In this document: positions 42,555-50,689 of the stretch, piece by piece | Layout: each line of letters opens with the position of its first letter | Numbering within the stretch: the first letter of the stretch is position 1 | Source: Kluyvera sp046569695 | Lineage (GTDB): Bacteria > Pseudomonadota > Gammaproteobacteria > Enterobacterales > Enterobacteriaceae | Assembly (NCBI RefSeq): GCF_046569695.1 | Contig: NZ_JBKHUI010000022.1 | Coordinates: 13,901 to 77,900, forward strand | Reading direction: 5' to 3' | DNA length: 64,000 nucleotides | Translations under genes and position numbers: made by a program | Notes under the pieces: model-generated | Told to the model about the DNA's origin: nothing | The model's database searches: none | Seen by the model: the letters and a program-made list of their open reading frames with translations, nothing else

Positions 42555-43009
42555 AGGCAGACATCCACCCATGTGGCAGCGGTAAGGCTAGCCATCCGCT
42601 CCGGCGAAATGCGTACCGCGCTGTGTATGGCTCCTGCAGCAGGGAGAACTTCTTCGTATTGCTGCAGCGAGACATCGCAGTACACCGCCAGCGGATTCTC
42701 CAGCCCAAATGGACAGACCCCACCGACTGGGTGACCGGTGAGAACCACCACTTCATCACTGCTTAGCATGCGAGCCTTCGCGCCAAAAGTCTCTTTCAGC
42801 TTCTTATTGTCCAGACGGGCATCTCCTTTCGCAACCACCAGAATGACGCGGTCTTTCACCTTCAGCGAGAGCGTTTTGGCAATTTGTCCGGGCTCAACGC
42901 GGTGAGCGGCGGCGGCAAGAGCAACGGTTGCGGTACTTTGCTCAAGCTCGATGATGCTGATGTCGGGCGCGTGCTCGGCAAAGAATTCCTTTACAGACTG
43001 TAGGCTCAT
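42551..43009 (-). CDS. YbaK/EbsC-family aminoacyl-tRNA deacylase-like protein
   Basis: A 152-residue single-domain protein of the YbaK/ProX family, which hydrolyse mischarged tRNAs. The conserved Lys lies in QIAKTLSLKVKDR near residue 43, followed by HPVGGVCPFGL near 93, the GxxxP segment of the active site. Its precise substrate (Cys-, Ala- or other tRNA) is not readable. It is not part of the E. coli order between bglJ and fhuF. AGGAGAG precedes the start. Confidence 0.87.
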   Translation of the reverse strand: MSLQSVKEFFAEHAPDISIIELEQSTATVALAAAAHRVEPGQIAKTLSLKVKDRVILVVAKGDARLDNKKLKETFGAKARMLSSDEVVVLTGHPVGGVCPFGLENPLAVYCDVSLQQYEEVLPAAGAIHSAVRISPERMASLTAATWVDVCL

Positions 43010-43346
43010 GGTTCTCTCCTGATAATTCGGCGAGCCACTCTGTCATAAAGCTACCTGGGTTGTAAATAAAGCGGCTAAGTTGTGCAAAAATTGTTTGTTT
43101 TTTGGATCTCCTTCACAATCAGTGCAACCGGTTACTGTAACCGGTTGCGGTTATTCATCAGCCGATTGATACTGCGGGGGTAACTTCCTTTGTATCTATA
43201 ATAAGAGCCGTGTATGAACTGTATCGGTATGAACATCATTGCAGGTCGCAGACCCGTAACACCTGATGCTTCAATGTACGCCCAGTTGCATGTCGGCAAA
43301 ATCGTTGTTGCTGTGTTGACGTCTAAAGCCTGTCAGGAGGGCTGTT
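43010..43346. other. promoter region of the orphan EIIC gene
   Basis: A 337-bp region with no gene. It holds a 23-bp operator-like palindrome (43125-43147), a partial CRP-like site just before it (43103-43118) and a TATAAT at 43197-43202. No clear -35 sits at the usual distance, which suggests activator dependence. Confidence 0.6.
43125..43147. promoter_or_regulatory. 23-bp palindromic operator, two AACCGGTT boxes
   Basis: CAACCGGTTAC-T-GTAACCGGTTG is perfect over 11-bp arms. Each arm holds AACCGGTT, itself a palindrome with the central CpG typical of LacI/GalR-family operators (AscG-like). It lies 50 bp upstream of a -10-like TATAAT. Confidence 0.75.
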
Positions 43347-44690
43347 ATGTCTGCTAATCACGCTGCATTTAATCTGATATTCCGCTTTGTAGAAAACTAC
43401 GTTAGTCCGGTTGCGGGGCGAATTTCCTCTCAGCGTCACGTTATGGCGATTCGTGATGGTTTTATCTCTGCCATGCCTTTTATGATTGTAGGATCGTTTT
43501 TACTGGTATTCGCCTATCCACCGTTTTCTCCCGATACCACCTGGGGCTTTGCCCGCGCGTGGTTAGATCTTGCCAAGCAGTTTGAAGGTCGTATTCTGAC
43601 GCCGTTTGATATGACGATGGGCATTATGTCTATCTATATCTGTGCGGCCATCTCCTATAACCTCGGCAAACACTACGAAAAGAGCAACCAGCTCGATCCG
43701 TTCATGTGTTCGATGCTTTCCATCATGGCGTTCCTGCTGGTTGCCGCACCAAAAACCAGCGGCCATCTGCCGGTTGATAGCCTGGGGGGAACCGGGATCT
43801 TTACTGCGATCCTCGTTGCCGTCTACTGCGTGGAGATGATGCGTTTTCTGAAAGTCCGCAACATCGGGATCCGCCTGCCGGATCAGGTGCCGCCGATGAT
43901 CAAAAACTCCTTCGACCTGCTGATTCCGGTGCTGGTGGTGGTGTTGACGCTCTATCCGCTGAGCCTGTTTATTCAAAGCCAGTTCGACATGTTGATTCCG
44001 CAAGCCATCATGTCCGTGTTCAAGCCGCTGGTTTCCGCTGCTGACTCCTTACCGGCGATTCTGCTGGCCGTACTGATTGGTCACCTGCTGTGGTTTGCAG
44101 GGATCCACGGGGCGGCGATTGTCTCCGGTATGCTGCAGATGTTCTGGCTGACTAACCTTGGCCTGAACCAGACGGCTCTGGCACAGGGCGCACCGCTGCC
44201 GCACATCTTTATGGAAGCATTCTGGACCTTCTTTATCGTGGTCGGGGGTTCCGGTGCAACGATGGGGTTGGTGTTCTGCTACCTGCGTAGCCGTTCAGCA
44301 CACCTGCGTTCTATCGGTCGTCTGAGCGTGGTGCCTAGCCTGTTCAACATCAACGAACCGGTTATCTTCGGTACCCCAATCGTAATGAACCCAGTGTTCT
44401 TCATTCCATTCCTGCTGGCACCGATGGTCAACGCGATTCTGGCGTGGGCGGCGATGAAGCTGGATCTGATTGGTCGCGTGATTTCTGTTGTACCGTGGAC
44501 GGCACCGGCACCTATTGGCGGCGCATGGGCTTTGGGCTGGGACTTCCGAGCAGCGATTCTGGTGGTACTGTTGGCCTGCGTTTCCGCGGTTATCTACTAT
44601 CCGTTCTTCAAAGTGTATGAAAAACAGTTGTTAGAGCAGGAAAACGAAGAAGCGCAGCGTGCGGCTGAAGAGAGCCAGCAGGCAGCGTAA
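43347..44690 (+). CDS. PTS lactose/cellobiose-family EIIC permease, orphan
   Basis: A 447-residue membrane transporter of the phosphotransferase Lac family, with about 10 hydrophobic segments. The family signature NINEPVIFGTPIVMNP is near residue 330 and GIHGAAIVSG near 250. Only the EIIC domain is present; no EIIA, EIIB or phospho-glycosidase gene lies nearby, so it must receive phosphate from EIIA/EIIB encoded elsewhere. The sugar is most likely a beta-glucoside or di-N-acetylchitobiose, but not decidable. The C-terminal 20 residues are Glu/Gln-rich. GTCAGGAGG gives a strong ribosome-binding site. Confidence 0.9.
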   Translation: MSANHAAFNLIFRFVENYVSPVAGRISSQRHVMAIRDGFISAMPFMIVGSFLLVFAYPPFSPDTTWGFARAWLDLAKQFEGRILTPFDMTMGIMSIYICAAISYNLGKHYEKSNQLDPFMCSMLSIMAFLLVAAPKTSGHLPVDSLGGTGIFTAILVAVYCVEMMRFLKVRNIGIRLPDQVPPMIKNSFDLLIPVLVVVLTLYPLSLFIQSQFDMLIPQAIMSVFKPLVSAADSLPAILLAVLIGHLLWFAGIHGAAIVSGMLQMFWLTNLGLNQTALAQGAPLPHIFMEAFWTFFIVVGGSGATMGLVFCYLRSRSAHLRSIGRLSVVPSLFNINEPVIFGTPIVMNPVFFIPFLLAPMVNAILAWAAMKLDLIGRVISVVPWTAPAPIGGAWALGWDFRAAILVVLLACVSAVIYYPFFKVYEKQLLEQENEEAQRAAEESQQAA

Positions 44691-44708
44691 AAGACAGCAG
44701 TAAAAAAT

Positions 44709-44735
44709 AACGGGGCGAAAGCCCCGTTGTTTATT
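44709..44735. terminator. bidirectional terminator between EIIC gene and fhuF
   Basis: AACGGGGC-GAAA-GCCCCGTT with a GNRA-type loop is followed by TGTTTATTT on + and by TATTTTTTA on -. Confidence 0.85.
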
Positions 44736-45519
44736 TCAGCGTACAGTCGCCACACTGTTTAACGTCGGGCAAGCGGTAACGCTGGCAGCAGGTGCGGCGT
44801 ACCAGCAGGCCGTCACGTAATACCACAGTACGCCATAACGGATTATCCTGGCCGTTGGCCAGCGTGCTGGTAAAGAAACAGCGCTGGCGCAGCAGGTTGA
44901 CCTGCTCTTCGCCTAGCAGCGTTTTCATTTCGCCGAGATACCAGTTAATCAGGTAGCCGGTATTACTCCAGATGAGCTTACCGTTAATCTCTCCCGTTGC
45001 TTCCAGCGCCTGCACGACTGGCATAAGCGCCTGACTCACCAGATCGTCCATGCGTTCGATGGCCGGTTTCTTGCTGGCGCAAACGTCAGCGTGTACGTCG
45101 ATCCAGAAGCACGCCGCGCGGCCGGTTTCGTGGAATTCTACGCGGAAATGGTCAGGGCTTAGCGAGATAGCGGATTCTTCAGTCAGCAGTGCGAGCATCA
45201 ACGGTGGCACCAGCAGGCCGATATACCATTGCGCCCAAAGGGAAAGCAGCGGTTTATTTTCTCGCGCCAGGGTCGGTTGATTGCGGTAGATATGATCGGA
45301 ATAGACGGCCAGCAGGGAGCTTAGCTCCGTCGGTTTCGCCCATTCGCTGAGGGTTTTGGCACTATCCGGGGCCGCTTCGCCCAGACGAAACATGTCCAGC
45401 AGGTGCGGACGTAACTCGGCTATTTTGGCGCGCACTGACTCTGCGAACGCCTGTTCCTTTGAAGGAATCGGCGTGCGCCAGATGAGGTCATCGGCAATCG
45501 GAGCGGAACGGTAAGCCAT
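44731..45519 (-). CDS. fhuF: ferric iron-siderophore reductase FhuF
   Basis: A 262-residue cytosolic 2Fe-2S protein that reduces iron from hydroxamate siderophores in E. coli. The cluster ligands are at the very C-terminus: Cys-Cys, then CGDC ten residues later, just before the stop. The central WAQWYIGLLVPPLMLAL near residue 93 is the conserved core. A Fur box lies 20-38 bp upstream of the start, so it should be iron-repressed. Confidence 0.93.
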   Translation of the reverse strand: MAYRSAPIADDLIWRTPIPSKEQAFAESVRAKIAELRPHLLDMFRLGEAAPDSAKTLSEWAKPTELSSLLAVYSDHIYRNQPTLARENKPLLSLWAQWYIGLLVPPLMLALLTEESAISLSPDHFRVEFHETGRAACFWIDVHADVCASKKPAIERMDDLVSQALMPVVQALEATGEINGKLIWSNTGYLINWYLGEMKTLLGEEQVNLLRQRCFFTSTLANGQDNPLWRTVVLRDGLLVRRTCCQRYRLPDVKQCGDCTLK

Positions 45520-45538
45520 AGCGTTGCTGGATTCAAAT

Positions 45539-45557
45539 CTAAATGATAATGATTAGC
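45539..45557 (-). promoter_or_regulatory. Fur box upstream of fhuF
   Basis: AAATGATAATGATTAGC matches the GATAAT-hexamer array of Fur sites. Confidence 0.8.
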
Positions 45558-45620
45558 AATCCTAGCTATAGATAAAAGCGAGCGCAAGAAGTTTGTCTCC
45601 TGAGCCCGCGTTTTGTGAAC

Positions 45621-46685
45621 CTAGACGGCGGGAGCCTGCTCGTAGGTCAGAATGTTATTACGCCCCATGTTTTTCGCGTCATACAGCGCTTTATCCGCGC
45701 GCTGCATGGCCTGGTCAATGTTGTTATCCTCCAGTGGGGCTACACCGATGCTGATGGTCACGTGGGTTGCCACGCTGGAGTTGAACATATGCGGAATTTT
45801 GAGATCGTATACGTGTTGGCGAATACGCTCGGCGGTCTGCATCGCGGCCTCAATGTTGCAGTGCGGTAGCACTACCATAAACTCCTCACCGCCAAAGCGC
45901 GTCACAATATCCCGGGAACGCACGGCGTTTCGAATCGCTGCCGAAACACGCATCAGAGCCTGATCGCCCATCATATGGCCGTAGTGGTCGTTGTAGGCCT
46001 TGAAGTGGTCAATATCCAGCAGCAGGACGGAGTGCTGCGCCTTACCTATCGACATCAATGAATCCAGGCGGAACTGGAACCCACGGCGGTTGTAGAGCCC
46101 GGTCAGCGGGTCGAGCATGCTCAGACCGTTCAGCGTTTCGCGCTCTTCCAGTAGTTTATACATCAACCCTTGCGCGAACTTATCGTTACGCCGCTGGATC
46201 ACGTGCTGAATAGCGATGCCAACTAACGGCAGTGCCATACAGTAGGTCATTCTCCACCATTCCCCGTAAGGGCTGGTTATCAGGCACACAATAAAGGTCG
46301 GCATTGAATGGAGGGAAAAGGCGACAATATTATTGGAAAAGGCAATGGTGCCGACAAATAGTACGCTGAAAAGCGCCACCATTTGAAAGTTGTCATTAGG
46401 TAAAGCGAGCACCAAAGTTTTACTTAAAATATGCCAGCCCCATAAGCAGCCGAATATAACTGAAACTATTAGTATATTCAGTTTTATACTGCTATATCGC
46501 CAGTTCCATGCCAGCAGCACGCTGCTGCCCACCGCTATCAGCATTGCAGGTAGTGGAAAAATATTAACGTTATATATCGGGCTGAAAACGGACAGCGTCG
46601 ATGAGACCAGATTCAGAAACAAAAATAGCCGGAACGTTAGCTGATATTTTTGCGCACGCAGGGTGCGCCAGGATTGTACTGTCAT
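45621..46685 (-). CDS. membrane-bound diguanylate cyclase
   Basis: A 354-residue protein with six hydrophobic segments in residues 1-170 and a GGDEF domain from about 185. The active site is RFGGEEF near residue 268, with LDPLTGLYNRRGF at the domain start. RSRD five residues before the active loop is an intact inhibitory I-site, so the enzyme should be product-inhibited. It makes c-di-GMP from two GTP, in response to an unknown membrane or periplasmic signal. It sits between two Fur-controlled genes, upstream of fhuF on the same strand with a 101-bp gap. E. coli has no such gene here. Confidence 0.92.
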   Translation of the reverse strand: MTVQSWRTLRAQKYQLTFRLFLFLNLVSSTLSVFSPIYNVNIFPLPAMLIAVGSSVLLAWNWRYSSIKLNILIVSVIFGCLWGWHILSKTLVLALPNDNFQMVALFSVLFVGTIAFSNNIVAFSLHSMPTFIVCLITSPYGEWWRMTYCMALPLVGIAIQHVIQRRNDKFAQGLMYKLLEERETLNGLSMLDPLTGLYNRRGFQFRLDSLMSIGKAQHSVLLLDIDHFKAYNDHYGHMMGDQALMRVSAAIRNAVRSRDIVTRFGGEEFMVVLPHCNIEAAMQTAERIRQHVYDLKIPHMFNSSVATHVTISIGVAPLEDNNIDQAMQRADKALYDAKNMGRNNILTYEQAPAV

Positions 46686-46879
46686 TGTTGGATGTTGTAG
46701 TCAGCCTTTAATATAAGTAAATGCATCAAAAACAAGAATAATTCATGAATGCAAAGCGCAAATTCTTTTTATTTAGACATGCTATTTTTTGTACAAGTTA
46801 TCACCATGCAATATACATGTCATTAATGATTATGAAACCTTAGCGCATGAGCAGACAATTGACAAAAAACAATATATGA

Positions 46880-46901
46880 TATTGGTAATCATTATCATTT
46901 A
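46880..46901 (+). promoter_or_regulatory. Fur box upstream of yjjZ
   Basis: TGGTAATCATTATCATTT matches the right half of the Fur consensus exactly; TTGACA at 46859-46864 may be the -35. Confidence 0.82.
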
Positions 46902-46914
46902 GATGGGCTGGTTC

Positions 46915-47154
46915 ATGTTGCAACGAACGCTAGGCAGCGGCTGGGGTGTACTGATTTCGGGAGGCGCAATCGCCATACTGAGCACGATGGGGCTGTCGCT
47001 TGACGTCTGGCGCGGCGTTATCGTGTGCGGGTTGCTGCTGAGCGGCGCCATGATATGGCATCGTCGGTTACGTCACTTTGTGCTGTTACCGTCGTGCATA
47101 GCGTTTGTTGGCGGTCTTGTGCTGATAACAATGAATTTAAAGCTAATGGGATGA
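46915..47154 (+). CDS. yjjZ: DUF1435 membrane protein YjjZ
   Basis: A 79-residue protein with three predicted membrane helices; it starts MLQRTLGSGWGVL and includes RHFVLLPSCIAFVGGL near residue 52, as in E. coli YjjZ (78 residues). The start at 46915 is taken from that length; an ATG four codons earlier lies only 1 bp after the Fur box. In E. coli it is strongly iron-repressed. Function unknown; the Fur box here agrees. Confidence 0.85.
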   Translation: MLQRTLGSGWGVLISGGAIAILSTMGLSLDVWRGVIVCGLLLSGAMIWHRRLRHFVLLPSCIAFVGGLVLITMNLKLMG

Positions 47155-47197
47155 CTATCAAAAATGGGGGGGAACTACCAGGAGAGAACGAGGAGTC

Positions 47198-47283
47198 TGG
47201 TGCGAGGGGGGGGACTCGAACCCCCACATCCTAAGGACACTAACACCTGAAGCTAGCGCGTCTACCAATTCCGCCACCTTCGC
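47198..47283 (-). tRNA. tRNA-Leu (CAG)
   Basis: 86 bases including the encoded CCA. Acceptor GCGAAGG pairs with the 3' CCTCGC end, the anticodon loop contains CAG, and the long variable arm is typical of class II Leu tRNA. Third and last in transcription order of the leuVPQ-like operon. Confidence 0.96.
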
Positions 47284-47318
47284 ACAGATATCTCGTTACT
47301 TTTGTTATATCGCTTCGT

Positions 47319-47404
47319 TGGTGCGAGGGGGGGGACTCGAACCCCCACATCCTAAGGACACTAACACCTGAAGCTAGCGCGTCTACCAATTCCGCCACCT
47401 TCGC
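47319..47404 (-). tRNA. tRNA-Leu (CAG)
   Basis: Identical over its length to the copy at 47198-47283; 35 bp separate them. Middle gene of the cluster. Confidence 0.96.
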
Positions 47405-47431
47405 ACTCTGCGAACGATATAACGTGGTTTA

Positions 47432-47517
47432 TGGTGCGAGGGGGGGGACTCGAACCCCCACATCCAAAGGACACTAACACCTGAAGCTAGCGCGTCTACC
47501 AATTCCGCCACCTTCGC
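47432..47517 (-). tRNA. tRNA-Leu (CAG), variable-arm variant
   Basis: First in transcription order. It differs from the other two copies at one base in the variable arm (TCCTTTGGA instead of TCCTTAGGA), at a loop position, so folding should be unaffected. The promoter should lie in 47518-47655. Confidence 0.96.
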
Positions 47518-47655
47518 ATACCATCGACTCTTTATGAAAGAATCGTTACCACGGAGGCGAATTCTAGTGGTTTTACGCTGTGCGTCAATAGTTAATTATC
47601 GAACGCGGAGTGATTGCCGAAAAAAAAGGCGTTTCTGCGGTTTTCGAGGGGTTAT

Positions 47656-47731
47656 GTAGCCCGGCCGAGCGTAGCGACGCCGGGAGATACTTAGCGGTAA
47701 GCCCCGGCGTCGCTACGCTCGGCCGGGCTAC
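47656..47731. repeat. BIME, near-perfect REP inverted pair
   Basis: TAGCCCGGCCGAGCGTAGCG and its reverse complement flank a central spacer, just beyond the 3' end of rsmC. Confidence 0.88.
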
Positions 47732-47742
47732 ACGCGATCTGA

Positions 47743-48774
47743 TTAGGCTTTTTTCGCCTGGCGGGTCAAAACGGTGCGGTAAACTTTAAAACGGCCAGTC
47801 TGGGCGATCACTTCGTGGAAGCCGAAGGTTTCATCCAGCACTGCCGGATACGGCAGGAAGGCGTTCGCCACGATTCGCAGCTCGCCGCCGCTGTTCAGAT
47901 GACGAACCGCGCCGCGGATTAAGGTCTGGGCAGCGTCCAGGCTGGTCTGCATCCCATCGTGGAACGGTGGGTTGGAGATGATCATGTCGAAGCGACCATT
48001 AATCTCAGAGAAGACGTTACTGGCAATCACTTCACCTTCAACACCGTTCGCCGCAAGCGTGGCGCGGCTGGCTTTAACCGCAGGGGCGCTCACGTCAGAC
48101 AGGGTCAGTCGTACCTTTGGTGAGTGACTGGCAAGGGTGGCTGCCAGTACGCCAGCGCCGCAGCCGACATCCAGCACTTTGCCTTTGGTATGCGGAGTAA
48201 GGGTAGAAAGCAGCAACTGGCTACCGACATCCAGACCGTCGCGGCTGAATACGCCTGGCAGGGTCTTAATGGTCAGATTATCCAACTGGTACTCGCCCCA
48301 GAAGCTCTCCGCATCGAAGGTCGGCTGTTTTTCCAGACGGCCATGGTACAGACCGCAGCGACGCGCGCTGTCGACTTTGTTAAGCGGAGCATATTCAGCC
48401 AGCATCTGTTCGGCGCTACGTACGCCGCTGCGGTTTTCACCGACGACAAAAATATCAGTACCAACCGGCAGCAGAGAAAGAATATTCATCAGCTGGAACT
48501 GGGCTTCCGGCTTGTTCTTCGGCCAGTAGTAGATCAGGGTGTCGCAATCCGCCACATCTTCAGCCTGAGCCACCAGGCTAAAGCGAACGTTGTCGCCCAT
48601 CTGGCGGTTCAGTACCTGCCAGTGGTGATACTGCTGGGTATGCGCGCGGCTTGCTGCGGTTTCCAGACGTGCGGGCAGGTCATCCTGCAGATCGCCGGCA
48701 AAGAAAATACGGCTCTGTTCGAAATCGTCACTGTGGCGCAGCAAGACTTCACTTGCCGGGGTAAAAGCAGACAT
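47743..48774 (-). CDS. rsmC: 16S rRNA m2G1207 methyltransferase RsmC
   Basis: A 343-residue enzyme with two related Rossmann halves; the C-terminal one is catalytic. The AdoMet motif is VLDVGCGAGVLAATL near residue 198 and the catalytic NPPFHDG near 268. It methylates G1207 in assembled 30S subunits. It matches E. coli RsmC in length and is divergent from holD across the ERIC element. Confidence 0.95.
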   Translation of the reverse strand: MSAFTPASEVLLRHSDDFEQSRIFFAGDLQDDLPARLETAASRAHTQQYHHWQVLNRQMGDNVRFSLVAQAEDVADCDTLIYYWPKNKPEAQFQLMNILSLLPVGTDIFVVGENRSGVRSAEQMLAEYAPLNKVDSARRCGLYHGRLEKQPTFDAESFWGEYQLDNLTIKTLPGVFSRDGLDVGSQLLLSTLTPHTKGKVLDVGCGAGVLAATLASHSPKVRLTLSDVSAPAVKASRATLAANGVEGEVIASNVFSEINGRFDMIISNPPFHDGMQTSLDAAQTLIRGAVRHLNSGGELRIVANAFLPYPAVLDETFGFHEVIAQTGRFKVYRTVLTRQAKKA

Positions 48775-48805
48775 GAATTATTCCTCAATAAACTTAGGCG
48801 ACGAT

Positions 48806-48999
48806 TATACACGTCATCCTTCAAGTTGCCTCTACGTTGGCTGCACTCTTTCACCCCAGTCACGTACTTATGTACGTTTCTGGGGATTAATGAGGGACAT
48901 CCATGTCCCTCACCAGAGGCCAGCCTTTGGCTGGTCAAATTCGTTCCTGACGAATTTGTCATTCGCTTGCCGCCTTGACGCAACTCGAATGATTTTGTG
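48806..48999. repeat. ERIC element with internal ~71-bp insertion
   Basis: The flanks match ERIC: CTTCAAGTTGC on the left, CACCCCAGTCAC...TCTGGGGATT as the central palindrome and CATTCGCTTGCCGCC...CAACTCGAAT on the right. Between GGGGATT (ends 48888) and CATTCGC (from 48960) lies an extra segment made of three hairpins. Total about 195 bp instead of 126-127. Confidence 0.85.
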
Positions 49000-49072
49000 T
49001 ATATAGTGTGTAATTGGCGCAGTTTCGATGAATTTGCTATATTTGCGCCCTTGATAGACAGGAGCGTTTCAC

Positions 49073-49486
49073 ATGACATCCCGGCGAGACTGGCAATTAC
49101 AACAGTTGGGTATCACCCAGTGGGCATTACGTCGCCCTGGGGCACTGCAGGGTGAAATTGCGATTACGCTTCCGCCGCATGTAAAGCTGGTGATGGTGGC
49201 CGAGACGTTACCGTCGCTCACCGAGCCGCTGATTAGCGATATTCTCCGCGCGTTGTGCCTGACGCCGGACCAGGTACTAGCGCTAACGCCTGACCGGGTG
49301 GCGATGCTGCCGCAGGACAGCCGCTGTCACTGCTGGCGTCTTGGTAACGATACGCCGGTGACGCTGGAAGGGGCGATGATTTCGACGCCTCCGTTTAATG
49401 AACTACAGGCCAGCGCGCCAGCTCGCGCCGCGCTGTGGCAACAAATTTGCGCCCATGAACACGATTTCTACCCTCAGCACGGCTGA
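49073..49486 (+). CDS. holD: DNA polymerase III psi subunit HolD
   Basis: A 137-residue clamp-loader accessory protein that joins chi to the tau/gamma complex. The conserved start RRDWQLQQLGITQWALRRP binds chi, and LPQDSRCHCWRLG lies near residue 82. GACAGGAGCG lies upstream. The last 32 bp overlap rimI in another frame, as in E. coli. Confidence 0.95.
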   Translation: MTSRRDWQLQQLGITQWALRRPGALQGEIAITLPPHVKLVMVAETLPSLTEPLISDILRALCLTPDQVLALTPDRVAMLPQDSRCHCWRLGNDTPVTLEGAMISTPPFNELQASAPARAALWQQICAHEHDFYPQHG

Positions 49487-49901
49487 TTTACCCCGCGCCT
49501 TTCACATTGAAACTCGCGCGCATGCGTTTCCCTGGAGTGAAAAAACCTTCGCCAGCAACCAGGGCGAGCGCTACCTGAACCTCCAGTTGTCCGTCGACGG
49601 AGAAATGGCCGCGTTTGCCATCACTCAGGTCGTGCTGGACGAAGCCACGTTGTTCAATATTGCCGTCGATCCCGCGTATCAGCGCCGTGGTCTGGGGCGT
49701 GAACTGCTGGAACATCTCATTGATGCGCTAGATGCACAGGGCGTGGTGACGCTATGGCTGGAAGTGCGAGCCTCAAACCACGCGGCCATCGCACTGTATG
49801 AAAGCTTAGGCTTCAATGAGGCGACAATCCGTCGCAACTATTACCCCACGGCGGACGGCCGTGAGGACGCCATCATTATGGCGCTGCCCCTCAGTATGTA
49901 A
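49455..49901 (+). CDS. rimI: ribosomal protein bS18 N-alpha-acetyltransferase RimI
   Basis: A 148-residue GNAT enzyme that acetylates the N-terminal Ala of ribosomal protein bS18. Motif A is YQRRGLGRELLEHLI near residue 74; RNYYPTADGREDAIIM near the C-terminus is the RimI signature. The ATG at 49455 gives the E. coli length. It is translationally coupled to holD. Confidence 0.95.
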   Translation: MNTISTLSTADLPRAFHIETRAHAFPWSEKTFASNQGERYLNLQLSVDGEMAAFAITQVVLDEATLFNIAVDPAYQRRGLGRELLEHLIDALDAQGVVTLWLEVRASNHAAIALYESLGFNEATIRRNYYPTADGREDAIIMALPLSM

Positions 49902-49915
49902 GACAAGGTGAAAAG

Positions 49916-50596
49916 ATGAAGAAGTGGGACTGGATTTTCTTCGATGCCGATGAAACGCTGTTTACGTTTGACTCGTTTAGCGGCTTACAGCGGATGTTTC
50001 TCGACTATAGCGTGACCTTTACCGCGGAAGATTTCCAGGACTACCAGGCGGTCAACCAGCCGCTGTGGGTGGACTACCAGAATGGCGCGATCACCTCGCT
50101 GCAGCTTCAGCACCAACGTTTTACTAACTGGGCGGAGCGTCTGAACGTGAAGCCAGGCGACCTGAACGATGCCTTTATGAACGCGATGGCGGAAATCTGC
50201 GCCCCGTTGCCGGGCGCGGTATCGCTGCTGAATGCCCTGAAGGGCAAGGTGAAGATGGGTATCATCACCAACGGCTTTACGTCGCTGCAGCAAATTCGTC
50301 TGGAGCGCACCGGGCTTCGTGAACACTTTGATCTGCTGATTATTTCTGAAGAAGTGGGCGTGGCAAAACCGGATCGCCGGATCTTTGACTATGCCCTGGA
50401 ACAGGCCGGCAATCCGGACCGTTCCCGCGTGCTGATGGTCGGCGATACCGCCGAGTCTGATATTCGCGGTGGGATGAACGCCGAGTGGGCAACCTGCTGG
50501 CTGAACGCGCATCAGCGTCTGCTGCCGGAAGGCATTACGCCTGACTGGACGGTGACCTCATTGCATGAACTGGAGTTGCTCCTGTGTAAACAGTGA
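49916..50596 (+). CDS. yjjG: HAD pyrimidine 5'-nucleotidase YjjG
   Basis: A 226-residue haloacid dehalogenase-type phosphatase. Motif I is FFDADETLFTFD at residues 8-19 (nucleophile Asp10), motif II IITNG near 117, and motif IV VGDTAESDI near 178. The E. coli enzyme hydrolyses dUMP, dTMP and modified pyrimidine nucleotides, cleaning the pool. It follows rimI by 14 bp with AAGGTG upstream. Confidence 0.94.
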   Translation: MKKWDWIFFDADETLFTFDSFSGLQRMFLDYSVTFTAEDFQDYQAVNQPLWVDYQNGAITSLQLQHQRFTNWAERLNVKPGDLNDAFMNAMAEICAPLPGAVSLLNALKGKVKMGIITNGFTSLQQIRLERTGLREHFDLLIISEEVGVAKPDRRIFDYALEQAGNPDRSRVLMVGDTAESDIRGGMNAEWATCWLNAHQRLLPEGITPDWTVTSLHELELLLCKQ

Positions 50597-50689
50597 TTGC
50601 CAGCCCCCCTTTGATGGGTAAAATAGCCGCAATTTTTTCGTATTCAACATGCACGGTGTGAAGCCGTGCCTACTCAAGAAGATTGAATT

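Noticed and set aside
47198..47517. Three regularly spaced ~86-bp repeats, at first sight CRISPR-like
   Set aside because: Each repeat folds as tRNA-Leu with anticodon CAG and an encoded CCA. The spacers are short and unequal.
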